This document shows, one piece after another, positions 14,399-20,286 of a stretch of 43,685 nt of DNA. The notes under the pieces were generated by a model, which had not been told where the DNA came from, made no database searches, and saw nothing but the letters and a program-made list of their open reading frames with translations. The DNA is from a virus. The translations under genes were made by a program, and so were the position numbers. Position 1 is the stretch's first letter. Each line of letters starts with the position of its first letter. The stretch covers positions 1 through 43,685 of the IMG/VR virus record IMGVR_UViG_3300005253_000042, one strand, 5' to 3'.

Positions 14399-14558
14399 TT
14401 TTCTTCCTCACCCAGTAGTTGTGTTTGGATACAAGGTGCCGTTGAATACTAGTGTGTGAAGTGCCCTTAGCACCCAGGATATAACGGTCGCAAGTGGCAC
14501 AAGACTTGTTCTCCTGTGCTTTGGCTATCATCCAGTGTATCTCTGCTTGACAAATCAT
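14391..14558 (-). CDS. C2H2-type zinc-finger protein, paralogue of its neighbour (55 aa)
   Basis: CATC (20-23) and H41-x4-H46 (IQRHLVSKHNYW) form a C2H2 finger. The sequence around the histidines mirrors the neighbouring gene (LRHMAAKHNYT there, QRHLVSKHNYW here), implying duplication. AGGAGGGTAAT precedes ATG 14558. The 8-nt overlap with the next gene suggests co-expression. Confidence 0.75.
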   Translation of the reverse strand: MICQAEIHWMIAKAQENKSCATCDRYILGAKGTSHTSIQRHLVSKHNYWVRKKNA

Positions 14559-14559
14559 A

Positions 14560-14808
14560 TTACCCTCCTACTTTGGTTACGAGTTGCTCCAAGCTATCTA
14601 TTAGATGGGATGGCACAATATGGTCTTGACGACGGTGATAGTACCGTACCACTGTATTAGCTACAAGTAGGAGGCTACTAACTATCTCGGTCTGCTCTAC
14701 TTTGATTGCTGCTTCACATTCTTCCCAAGCACGACACATGAGACGTTGAGTAGCCTGTGACCTCAAGGGCGGGGCAGTCCGGTCATATTCGTATGAATTC
14801 TCCATCAT
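14560..14808 (-). CDS. Hypothetical helical protein (82 aa)
   Basis: The start is at one of two adjacent ATGs (14808 or 14805); AGAGGAG lies just upstream and 14808 overlaps the preceding TGA as ATGA. The protein is helical (LMCRAWEECEAAIKVEQTEI) with basic and aromatic residues (VVRYYHRRQDH). No family is recognised. Confidence 0.7.
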   Translation of the reverse strand: MMENSYEYDRTAPPLRSQATQRLMCRAWEECEAAIKVEQTEIVSSLLLVANTVVRYYHRRQDHIVPSHLIDSLEQLVTKVGG

Positions 14809-14978
14809 GCTCCTCTCTTAGCTGCTATCTGGCGAGCTAGGTCTTTCTCCTCATGCTTGCGTAATCCCCATGAGTCTAGTCTATCAATGGGAGTATTGCA
14901 CCTATCACATAGTTGTATGCCATGAACCCTATGTACTGGTATGTGCTTGGTCTTGCAGTTGCTACATATGCCATTCAT
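14805..14978 (-). CDS. Small zinc-ribbon protein (57 aa)
   Basis: CSNC (5-8) and CDRC (24-27) make a clear C4 zinc ribbon, followed by a basic helix (RKHEEKDLARQIAAKRGA). GGAG lies ahead of ATG 14978, and ATGA overlaps occur at both ends. A nucleic-acid-binding role is likely, but the specific function is unknown. Confidence 0.75.
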   Translation of the reverse strand: MNGICSNCKTKHIPVHRVHGIQLCDRCNTPIDRLDSWGLRKHEEKDLARQIAAKRGA

Positions 14979-15373
14979 TTGTGGTCACTCCTTCTGTCCA
15001 TTAGTTCTTCAAGTGAAATGGAGCCAGAACTAGTGTAAGCTGGAAGAGAAGTCCTCGACCACCGCTCATCTAGTTCTTCGACAGTTATGGCAATAGTCTC
15101 CTTAGTCCGAGGGCCATGACACTCCCATGCCACACTACCTAAACGCACTCCACTAGGTAGTGTAGTGTATCCCCAAAGCCACATTTCTGGTGTCTCCCCG
15201 AATATAGTTTCCTTAGTAGCAGGTACTAGCTCATATGGGAAGTATGTACCATACAATTCCCCATCAGGAGTGAACTCACCATACACTAGTATCCCACATT
15301 TACCTTTATGTACCTCAGTGATACGTGCTTGTGAACCTCTGTCATTGGTTACTATATCCCCTATTGCTATCAT
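14975..15373 (-). CDS. Hypothetical protein, tandem paralogue A (132 aa)
   Basis: It shares a common plan with the next gene upstream (15370-15786): an opening beta segment with a V-x-x-x-G-x-L-V/I-F/Y-G motif, a Y-x-x-F/Y-x-P-x-E-L segment (GTYFPYELVP), W-x-W-G, then L-P-x-G-x-R-x-G (TLPSGVRLGSVAWE). The C-terminus is helical and Ser-rich. Duplication is inferred from these conserved positions. No known family; AGGAG precedes ATG 15373. Confidence 0.72.
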   Translation of the reverse strand: MIAIGDIVTNDRGSQARITEVHKGKCGILVYGEFTPDGELYGTYFPYELVPATKETIFGETPEMWLWGYTTLPSGVRLGSVAWECHGPRTKETIAITVEELDERWSRTSLPAYTSSGSISLEELMDRRSDHK

Positions 15374-15786
15374 TTCATCACTCCTGGCATATCTGGCAGT
15401 GGCTTGGACTGCATAAGGGCAGAGCCAGTGCCATTGGCATTCTCCTCAGCTATTAGTGTTAGTGTGCGTTCCCATTCGATGTCATATTCTTTGGCGTGGT
15501 TATTACGGGTGTTGCCCTGCTCATATAAACCTAAATCCCCTATTCTCGTACCATTGGGCAACGTGACGTGTCCTCTACATAGCCAACCATTCCAACCCCA
15601 CACCATTTCGGCTACTGGCTCCAATTCCTCAGGCCAGAATCCCCTATAGGTCTGTGGAGACTCCAAGAACTGACCAAATATCAGCAGTCCATGCTGTAAA
15701 GAAACTACACGCTCTACTATGAAGCGGTGCCCATTAGTACTGAGACACTCATCCTCCACTTCGATAATGCCTGTGCGTTCTATCAT
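15370..15786 (-). CDS. Hypothetical protein, tandem paralogue B (138 aa)
   Basis: Carries the same ordered motifs as 14975-15373: HGLLIFGQF, YRGFWPEELEPV, WGWNGW and TLPNGTRIGDLGLYE. ATGA overlaps link it to both neighbours. Likely a beta-rich domain with a helical tail. Function unknown. Confidence 0.72.
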   Translation of the reverse strand: MIERTGIIEVEDECLSTNGHRFIVERVVSLQHGLLIFGQFLESPQTYRGFWPEELEPVAEMVWGWNGWLCRGHVTLPNGTRIGDLGLYEQGNTRNNHAKEYDIEWERTLTLIAEENANGTGSALMQSKPLPDMPGVMK

Positions 15787-15968
15787 TTCCTAGCCATCCT
15801 TTGCCGCATTAGTTTACCTCGCAGGTCATATATCAATCGTTGTGCCTCTCTGCGGGTGCGTACCTGTTCTTCGATAGGTTCAGTGATGCCAAGTTCTTTT
15901 GCTTGTTTAGCAATACGTATAATTTGCTTAGATGTTTTCGGTAAGTCCCAGCCCTTTTGGATTGGCAT
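15783..15968 (-). CDS. Small basic helical protein (61 aa)
   Basis: AAAGGAGAATAGC precedes ATG 15968. A highly basic, helical protein (KTSKQIIRIAKQAKELGI; RTRREAQRLIYDLRGKLMRQ), suggestive of nucleic-acid binding. No family is recognised. Confidence 0.72.
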   Translation of the reverse strand: MPIQKGWDLPKTSKQIIRIAKQAKELGITEPIEEQVRTRREAQRLIYDLRGKLMRQRMARK

Positions 15969-15969
15969 G

Positions 15970-16236
15970 CTATTCTCCTTTGGCTTTGGCTATGACACTC
16001 TTTGCCTCACCATGCCATGGTCTGAAAGCATGTCCCTCAAACTCCGCCTGTGCAATAGCATTCTCCAATGCTTCTAGTAATTCTGGTGCGGCAGCTATCA
16101 GGCAGACGTTAGCATCACCTTCCCCACGAGGTATGTCATTGACTGTAGCGACAACTCTTAAAGGAGAACCACCGCAAATCTTTGACCCTGTAGCGGCTCT
16201 CTTACCCTTATTTATCCACGGCTTTGGTGTATACAT
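15970..16236 (-). CDS. Hypothetical phage protein with LIAAAPELLEALE motif (88 aa)
   Basis: Start at ATG 16236 (MYTPKPWINKGKRAATGSKI) with AAGGAGAGG upstream. The C-terminal ANVCLIAAAPELLEALE followed by a helix is a motif found in many small phage early proteins of unknown function. The longer frame is rejected because it lacks a ribosome binding site and overlaps the next gene. Confidence 0.78.
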   Translation of the reverse strand: MYTPKPWINKGKRAATGSKICGGSPLRVVATVNDIPRGEGDANVCLIAAAPELLEALENAIAQAEFEGHAFRPWHGEAKSVIAKAKGE

Positions 16237-16237
16237 G

Positions 16238-16462
16238 CTACCTCTCCTTATGGCTACTACAGGTAATGCCAAGCCCATCACAGGATAGCAGTGGCATAGC
16301 TCCGAGTTGATGGCGCATGTTTTGGTAGTCATCCCTGCCCCAGGTGTCCATGAACTTGGCGTGAGGTTTGGACCCGCAAGCTACCATTTCACGGTTAGTA
16401 CCGTCTGGATGCGGGTTAGTGCCCTTGTTGTCCTTGCAGGTGCTACACATTTGGTTATTCAT
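16238..16462 (-). CDS. Cys-rich hypothetical protein (74 aa)
   Basis: Start at ATG 16462 (MNNQMCSTCKDNKGTNPHPD). Cysteines CSTC (6-9) and three later ones, with several His, suggest one or two zinc sites. AGGAG lies about 11 nt upstream. It is separated by 1 nt from the genes on both sides. Function unknown. Confidence 0.7.
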   Translation of the reverse strand: MNNQMCSTCKDNKGTNPHPDGTNREMVACGSKPHAKFMDTWGRDDYQNMRHQLGAMPLLSCDGLGITCSSHKER

Positions 16463-16463
16463 T

Positions 16464-16634
16464 TTAGTGTGTACTCCTAAAGTGCATTGTCGCCTCAAAT
16501 TGACACTTCTGGTCATTCCATTTGATAGTACCCTTGATGAATAGTCTGGCCTCAACCCTAGCACTGACTTTGGTCCAGAATACTATCTCTTTGCATACTT
16601 CCTCGATGGTATTACCATACATATGTTTAATCAT
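16464..16634 (-). CDS. Small hypothetical protein (56 aa)
   Basis: Frame MIKHMYGNTIEEVCKEIVFW and onward with AAGGAGATAACC before ATG 16634. It fits exactly between neighbours with 1- and 3-nt gaps. A mixed helix/beta composition (RLFIKGTIKWNDQKCQFEAT). The family is unknown. Confidence 0.68.
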   Translation of the reverse strand: MIKHMYGNTIEEVCKEIVFWTKVSARVEARLFIKGTIKWNDQKCQFEATMHFRSTH

Positions 16635-16637
16635 TGG

Positions 16638-16982
16638 TTATCTCCTTGTCTTTGGTATCCTGAGTAGGAAGTCATGGATAGTGTCGAGTTGGGCACGGGC
16701 CTTAGCATCACTGTTTTTATGCCACTCCATGCCTTCGTCCATAATATCAAACTCATGGAAGTTTGCACCAGTACAGTAATATAACAGTCTTGTACAACCA
16801 GTTGAAGTGGCGAGTGGACAACTTGTGCAGTCGTCTGGATACCATTCACAGATACATTCACCGTCAGTCCGTGTGTAGTTACCTCTACTAACTACCTTGC
16901 TTGTATCAAACCTTTTCAGTAGTTGCTTGTAGTCCCGCTCATTCAGTGTTACCTTAATGTTTCCAATCTTTGCAGTTCTCAT
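16638..16982 (-). CDS. Cys-rich hypothetical protein (114 aa)
   Basis: Start at ATG 16982 (MRTAKIGNIKVTLNERDYKQ) with AAAGG upstream. A dense cysteine block in the middle (CICEWYPDDCTSCPLATSTG, then C and C) could hold two metals, and the C-terminal helix is basic. It may be a zinc-binding adaptor. No known family. Confidence 0.72.
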   Translation of the reverse strand: MRTAKIGNIKVTLNERDYKQLLKRFDTSKVVSRGNYTRTDGECICEWYPDDCTSCPLATSTGCTRLLYYCTGANFHEFDIMDEGMEWHKNSDAKARAQLDTIHDFLLRIPKTRR

Positions 16983-16983
16983 A

Positions 16984-17196
16984 TCATTTACCTTTCCCTC
17001 TGACATATCCTTGTAGCCATGCCTCAATTTCGATGAACAGGAACCAGCCGGAGATAGGTATGTCGCTAGGTCCATAAGATTGGTTGGCTGAGATTTGGTA
17101 TAGCCGTACCTGACCTGATGTGCGGCTGGATAGTGATAGGTTATGCTTATCTAGCTTAACCTTTATGTTTGCTTTCCGTTCTGCTACTGATTGCAT
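16984..17196 (-). CDS. Hypothetical protein (70 aa)
   Basis: AGAGGTAAATA precedes ATG 17196. Basic N-terminus (ERKANIKVKLDKHNLSLSSR), then beta-like VRLYQISANQSYG and an aromatic segment (ISGWFLFIEIEAWLQGYV). It stops 1 nt before the next start. Function unknown. The 42 nt upstream of it hold nothing recognisable. Confidence 0.7.
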   Translation of the reverse strand: MQSVAERKANIKVKLDKHNLSLSSRTSGQVRLYQISANQSYGPSDIPISGWFLFIEIEAWLQGYVRGKGK

Positions 17197-17238
17197 TATT
17201 TACCTCTAAACTCATAGATATACACGATGTTGGTACAA

Positions 17239-17565
17239 TTAATGTGCGGCTCTTTCGTAACCGTCACATACAGGTACATGTTCGACTATACCACTAGTAG
17301 ACATTGGAGTGACAGGTACTTTAGTTATGTGTGTGGCAGGCTTATCACAGTACCTACATTTGCCAAGGTCATAAGCATGTCCTTGCTCCTGTCTCACTGC
17401 ATCTTGGTCCTTGAAGTCCAACACTGAGCCATTGGTTACTGGGCATTGACTACTACGTGGTACTGTGCAATAGGTGTGTGAGTGTTCTATGGTATTGCCT
17501 TGCACTCCACCCCACTTGGGGTTGGTGATTCGTTGCCATTCGCAGGCATTGCAGTGGTCATTCAT
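17239..17565 (-). CDS. Zinc-binding hypothetical protein (108 aa)
   Basis: Two paired-cysteine sites: CNAC (5-8) near the start with C33 and C41 later, and CRYC (~70-73) with C100, plus several His. AAGGTGACACA precedes ATG 17565. It overlaps the preceding gene by 4 nt. The pattern suggests two small zinc modules. No family is recognised. Confidence 0.72.
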   Translation of the reverse strand: MNDHCNACEWQRITNPKWGGVQGNTIEHSHTYCTVPRSSQCPVTNGSVLDFKDQDAVRQEQGHAYDLGKCRYCDKPATHITKVPVTPMSTSGIVEHVPVCDGYERAAH

Positions 17566-17750
17566 TGTGTCACCTTCATTGATGCCAATAAAGTTTGGTG
17601 TATGTTATTCAACTGTACTCCAATCACTACCAATGCACAGGACATAGTGAGAAAGCCAGTTTCTACCATAAATCCACAATCCTTTGTGCATTTCAGACGC
17701 CTGAATGGTATGCGACTGCGTTTGATAGGACATATTCTACCTGTTTTCAT
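17562..17750 (-). CDS. Small basic Cys-containing protein (62 aa)
   Basis: Start at ATG 17750 (MKTGRICPIKRSRIPFRRLK) because it overlaps the stop of the 17747-17887 gene as ATGA and has AGGA 7 nt upstream. The N-terminal third is basic with cysteines at 7, 21 and 25; the middle is hydrophobic (FLTMSCALVVIGVQL). It could bind a metal or associate with membrane. Function unknown. Confidence 0.65.
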   Translation of the reverse strand: MKTGRICPIKRSRIPFRRLKCTKDCGFMVETGFLTMSCALVVIGVQLNNIHQTLLASMKVTQ

Positions 17751-17887
17751 AGTACCATCCTTATCCATATGTCCTGGCACCGTTCACGGGATGCCGCAAG
17801 ACGCAGCATATGTTTCTCATGTTTACCAATGCCACGTCCCCATGTCCATTCATGTTGCTTGGCTGATTGTAGTTTCCTCTTAGCCAT
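17747..17887 (-). CDS. Small basic protein (46 aa)
   Basis: Frame MAKRKLQSAKQHEWTWGRGI and onward; AAAGGATAGAACA precedes ATG 17887. Strongly basic with Trp/His, likely nucleic-acid-binding. ATGA overlap couples it to the next gene. The 167 nt upstream are gene-free apart from the hairpin structure at 17966-18030. Confidence 0.65.
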   Translation of the reverse strand: MAKRKLQSAKQHEWTWGRGIGKHEKHMLRLAASRERCQDIWIRMVL

Positions 17888-17965
17888 TGTTCTATCCTTT
17901 GCCCTATGGTCCGATGAGGTAGTGTGTCCTTTACATGTATTGTGCTCCTTAGGTTATCAGCCTGT

Positions 17966-18030
17966 TGGTGGGTAGCAGTCTATATTACACTACTTCAAGA
18001 GCTTGGTCGTTACCTTCCAAGTACCCACCA
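17966..18030. other. Nested inverted-repeat structure in a gene-free gap
   Basis: TGGTGGGTA (17966-17974) is perfectly complementary to TACCCACCA (18022-18030). Directly abutting it, CTTGG (18002-18006) pairs with CCAAG (18017-18021). The layout recalls an acceptor stem with one adjoining arm, but anticodon and second arms are missing, so it is not a normal tRNA. It fills the 17888-18054 gap, which has no convincing gene. Confidence 0.5.
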
Positions 18031-18054
18031 TCATTAGAATCAAGGTTGTCAGTC

Positions 18055-18222
18055 TTACCTACCATCCTTCTTCATCAAGCTGGTATGACATATGCACTTA
18101 CACCTAGCTGGTGTAACTAGTCGAGGTGCTGGGATATGACCAATACAGAGGTTGTGCTTGTCCATTATACAGTGTGAACTGACAACTGGTACAGATGCAC
18201 TTGGTTTGCTTACCTCTGTCAT
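18055..18222 (-). CDS. Small Cys/His-rich protein (55 aa)
   Basis: Starts MTEVSKPSASVPVVSSHCIM with GGAG 8-9 nt upstream of ATG 18222. Cysteines at 18, 26, 41, 43 and 45 with nearby His (RCKCICH) suggest metal binding. It starts 1 nt after the stop of the 18224 gene. An alternative frame also encodes CICTSC but lacks a start. Confidence 0.55.
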   Translation of the reverse strand: MTEVSKPSASVPVVSSHCIMDKHNLCIGHIPAPRLVTPARCKCICHTSLMKKDGR

Positions 18223-18223
18223 G

Positions 18224-18508
18224 CTACTTCTCCATCATCCTAAGTATCTCATCCTCATTAGCCAGTGCATCATCCTCTAGTGGTAACTCATCCATGTCCG
18301 CTGCTGATATGGGTAAGTTAGTTTCCTTAGTTATCTCTTCTAATGTAATATCAGGAGGCTTTACAGCTTCCGCAATATCATCGGTGTCAGTGATTACCTC
18401 AAGGTCAGGGTATTGCTTCCTTAGTTCCTCGACAATACCAGCGAGTCGTTTACTTGTCAATGCTTGTTCGCCACCAATGATAAGGACTCGTTGCTTCTGA
18501 GTGTCCAT
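18224..18508 (-). CDS. Hypothetical acidic protein (94 aa)
   Basis: First gene after the consensus promoter at 18554-18582. AGGAGA precedes ATG 18508. The N-terminus is nucleotide-fold-like (RVLIIGGEQALTSKRLAGIV, then LEVITD); the C-terminal half is very acidic (DMDELPLEDDALANEDEILR). Could be an early host-takeover protein by position. No family is recognised. Confidence 0.75.
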   Translation of the reverse strand: MDTQKQRVLIIGGEQALTSKRLAGIVEELRKQYPDLEVITDTDDIAEAVKPPDITLEEITKETNLPISAADMDELPLEDDALANEDEILRMMEK

Positions 18509-18553
18509 TGGTTGTTCTCTCCTATTGTTCCTGCCATATCAGGGCTATACTAT

Positions 18554-18582
18554 ATTATAACACATGGTATTGCCGTTGTCAA
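18554..18582 (-). promoter_or_regulatory. Consensus sigma70 promoter, leftward
   Basis: Minus-strand TTGACA (18582-18577), 17-nt spacer, TATAAT (18559-18554), a perfect consensus. It continues ATAGTATA, matching the promoter at 10336. It drives the long early block from 18508 leftward. Confidence 0.88.
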
Positions 18583-18637
18583 TAGCATTGCTTTGAGTGC
18601 TTGCTAGGAAACACGCCTATCAGTATGGAGTATTTTC

Positions 18638-18727
18638 CTACCATGTACCAACCTGCCGATGGATAGCTGAGTGTTGCCATATCTTCCAGTCTACCATTGC
18701 ATTATCCTCACGCCTATGTAATTGCAT
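18638..18727 (-). CDS. Possible micro-protein (29 aa)
   Basis: Frame MQLHRREDNAMVDWKIWQHS and onward, with CCAGGA just before ATG 18727. A second in-frame ATG, 30 nt later, has its own GAGGAT box. It lies between a hairpin downstream of the 18817 gene and a promoter, a stretch otherwise without a gene. Too short to judge by composition. Confidence 0.3.
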   Translation of the reverse strand: MQLHRREDNAMVDWKIWQHSAIHRQVGTW

Positions 18728-18758
18728 GTATCCTGGTTAGCATTCAATTCCTGGATAT

Positions 18759-18801
18759 GCATAAGCCTCCAGGACTGGCAACTAATCCCGGAGGCCAATG
18801 C
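18759..18801. terminator. Strong hairpin after the Ala/Lys-rich gene
   Basis: On the minus strand, GCCTCCGGGA pairs with TCCTGGAGGC over an 11-nt loop, extended by an outer GCAT/ATGC. It starts 16 nt past the stop of the 18817-19449 gene. No U-run follows in the minus direction, while T-rich sequence follows in the plus direction. It may terminate or protect the mRNA 3' end. Confidence 0.6.
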
Positions 18802-18816
18802 TTGTTTATTCTGTTC

Positions 18817-19449
18817 CTAGCTAACTGACTTGAGTTCCCCGCTTTCAACCACCCGGTCCTTGACAGCGGTCTTGATTTGCCACTGCTTGGAGTTGATGTT
18901 GGGTTCCTCGCAGTTCTCCAGCTTGGCCGATTCCTCAGCCGTGGCATACTTGGCAAATACCTCAGCCAATGACATTCCGTACATTGTTTTGGTCTTGCCA
19001 GCACCGCCGCCGACTCCAGCGCGTGTACCCTTGATTGCCGGAACTGCCAGCGATACGCTCTTGATTACCACTGGAGTGCCGGTAGCATCGGGCAATCCAC
19101 TGACGGTGAACGTGAAACCCTTGGCCTTGGTATCCGCCAGTGCCTTGACGATTTCCGCATTGCCAGCGATGATTGCGTAGATGGAAGTGGCTTTGCTGGC
19201 GCGAATTCCTGACAGTGCATCAGCTTCCGCTTTCAATGCTTCCGCTTTGGCCTTAGCAATGAGTCCCTTGGCCTTGGAAAGATTCCCCACTGCCGCCATG
19301 AGTGCATCAGTTCCGCCGTCGGCTCCTGATTCAACCAGCTTGCTGGCACTGACTACGGCTTGCGTGAGTTCCTCAATCGTGACTTCCACTTTGGCTGGAA
19401 CTGCCGCCTTGTCTGTTTCCTTGCCTTGCTTTGCTTCGCCTGTATCCAT
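18817..19449 (-). CDS. Ala/Lys-rich protein of unknown function (210 aa)
   Basis: Start at ATG 19449 (MDTGEAKQGKETDKAAVPAK) with AAAGGAGT upstream. Residues ~20-95 are long Ala/Glu/Lys helices (AKAKAEALKAEADALSGIRA), probably coiled coil; ~105-140 is a small beta segment (KGFTFTVSGLPDATGTPVVI); the C-terminal part is helical (MYGMSLAEVFAKYATAEESA). Codon use is visibly more GC-rich than neighbouring genes, suggesting high expression or separate origin. The transcript is flanked by a hammerhead ribozyme upstream and a hairpin downstream. A nucleoid- or virion-associated role is possible but unproven. Confidence 0.8.
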   Translation of the reverse strand: MDTGEAKQGKETDKAAVPAKVEVTIEELTQAVVSASKLVESGADGGTDALMAAVGNLSKAKGLIAKAKAEALKAEADALSGIRASKATSIYAIIAGNAEIVKALADTKAKGFTFTVSGLPDATGTPVVIKSVSLAVPAIKGTRAGVGGGAGKTKTMYGMSLAEVFAKYATAEESAKLENCEEPNINSKQWQIKTAVKDRVVESGELKSVS

Positions 19450-19519
19450 TATGTCTACTCCTTTATTTTTGATTCGGCCATTATGTGTTGCCACTCACAA
19501 CTGCCCAAGTCCTACTCTG

Positions 19520-19574
19520 AGACTCATCAGGATAGCCATCCAGCTATCGACGCCGCGTTACTGGCGTTTCGTCT
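19520..19574 (-). ncRNA. Type II hammerhead self-cleaving ribozyme
   Basis: Read 5'-3' on the minus strand: AGAC (stem II 3' strand, 19574-19571), GAA plus A15.1 (19570-19567), stem III ACGCC/GGCGT (19567-19563 with 19554-19550), cleavage C17 (19549), stem I GATAGC/GCTATC (19548-19543 with 19536-19531) with loop TGGATG, core CTGATGA (19530-19524), stem II 5' strand GTCT (19523-19520). Every conserved core base is present and GUC precedes the scissile bond, predicted between 19549 and 19548. Stem II is open, so it is type II, a class known in phages. It lies between the 19577 and 18817 genes and would split their common mRNA 99 nt before ATG 19449. Confidence 0.93.
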
Positions 19575-19576
19575 TG

Positions 19577-19717
19577 CTAAAGGGAATTGAACCATGCCTC
19601 AGTCTCCTCATTGCTACACAGTTCGATACGTTCATAGTCTCCATTCTCAAGTAGAATGTAGTACTTGCCATTGACCATGTGTAACACCTTGCCTGCCGCT
19701 TCTCCTAGATATGCCAT
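19577..19717 (-). CDS. Small hypothetical protein (46 aa)
   Basis: Frame MAYLGEAAGKVLHMVNGKYY and onward; AAGGAGGCGAGAC precedes ATG 19717. Beta-like centre (KYYILLENGDYERIELC) and acidic end. Its stop lies 3 nt from the first base of the hammerhead ribozyme, which would cleave its mRNA just after the gene. Function unknown. Confidence 0.7.
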   Translation of the reverse strand: MAYLGEAAGKVLHMVNGKYYILLENGDYERIELCSNEETEAWFNSL

Positions 19718-19744
19718 GTCTCGCCTCCTTGCCGCCTTTACAAT

Positions 19745-19753
19745 ATTCTAGCA
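19745..19753 (-). promoter_or_regulatory. Possible extended -10 promoter
   Basis: Minus-strand TGCTAGAAT is a TGn-extended -10 with five of six consensus bases, 28 nt upstream of ATG 19717. No good -35 is present. It would start the transcript carrying the ribozyme. Confidence 0.35.
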
Positions 19754-19779
19754 CACTTTCCATGCCAGTGCTCATTTGG

Positions 19780-19957
19780 TTGACATAACGAAGTAACGAA
19801 AAGGTTACAGTTTTCTTGCACCATCTAACATCATGTGTGCGGAGGAGTACATTGTTAGTTGACATAATACTCCTGCCAACATTACTTGACATAACAACCA
19901 GCCATTGCCAGCTTGACATAATGTATGTGCCAATGCTCTCCAATCTAGTTGACATAA
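19780..19957. repeat. Array of five TTGACATAA repeats (candidate iterons or operators)
   Basis: Identical TTGACATAA copies on the plus strand start at 19780, 19859, 19886, 19913 and 19949; spacings are 79, 27, 27 and 36. Each is followed by C or T and by unrelated sequence, and none has a -10 at the right distance, so they are not five promoters. Such arrays are typical of replication-initiator or regulator binding sites. The 19754-19944 stretch has no convincing gene. Confidence 0.75.
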
Positions 19958-20097
19958 TATCTCATTGCAGGAGCGCACATAGCAGTGTCCCGGCAGCAAG
20001 TGTCATGTGCAGGGCAGCAAGTGATAGGTACGGGGGAAACAATGTTGAGATGGATGTTAAGATTTCTATAGCTGGTCTCAGAAATTAACCGCCACAT
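19945..20097 (-). CDS. Doubtful Cys-rich reading frame (50 aa)
   Basis: Frame MWRLISETSYRNLNIHLNIV and onward; AGGAG lies 9 nt before ATG 20097. The middle is Cys-rich (CCPAHDTCCRDTAMC), but that part is produced by an 11-bp DNA direct repeat, GGCAGCAAGTG at 19992-20002 and 20013-20023, and its end overlaps a TTGACATAA copy. The region may be noncoding control DNA instead. Confidence 0.3.
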   Translation of the reverse strand: MWRLISETSYRNLNIHLNIVSPVPITCCPAHDTCCRDTAMCAPAMRYYVN

Positions 20098-20120
20098 GAA
20101 AATTTGCTCCTATATTCCTA

Positions 20121-20276
20121 CTACTGGTCAATATCTATTGAGTCAACTATCTTTACTCCGGAACCTGTCGGTATTAATGCTAAGAAGATGTTTGGTATGG
20201 CTCTTGCCACACTCGCTATAACCTCGGATATGGAACTCATATATTCTTGTTCAACCTCGATAAAAATGATTTTCAT
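20121..20276 (-). CDS. Small hypothetical protein (51 aa)
   Basis: Frame MKIIFIEVEQEYMSSISEVI and onward, with AGGAGTAGAACA before ATG 20276. A hydrophobic centre (AIPNIFLALIPTGSGVKIVD) may be a folded core or weak membrane segment. It starts 10 nt after the previous stop. No family is recognised. Confidence 0.68.
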   Translation of the reverse strand: MKIIFIEVEQEYMSSISEVIASVARAIPNIFLALIPTGSGVKIVDSIDIDQ

Positions 20277-20286
20277 TGTTCTACTC

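Noticed and set aside
17966-18030. tRNA gene
   Set aside because: A good outer stem and one arm exist, but there is no anticodon arm, no TTCRA loop and only 65 nt.
19181-19654. 157-residue plus-strand frame
   Set aside because: Antisense to the Ala/Lys-rich gene and across the ribozyme; Ala/Ser/Leu-rich shadow of GC-rich codons.
19647-19955. 102-residue minus-strand frame across the TTGACATAA array
   Set aside because: Its repeated Met-Ser pairs come from the DNA repeats themselves, it overlaps the well-supported 19577-19717 gene, and it has no ribosome binding site.
19780-19957. TTGACATAA copies as five tandem promoters
   Set aside because: No -10-like hexamer lies 16-18 nt after any copy, and no rightward genes follow.
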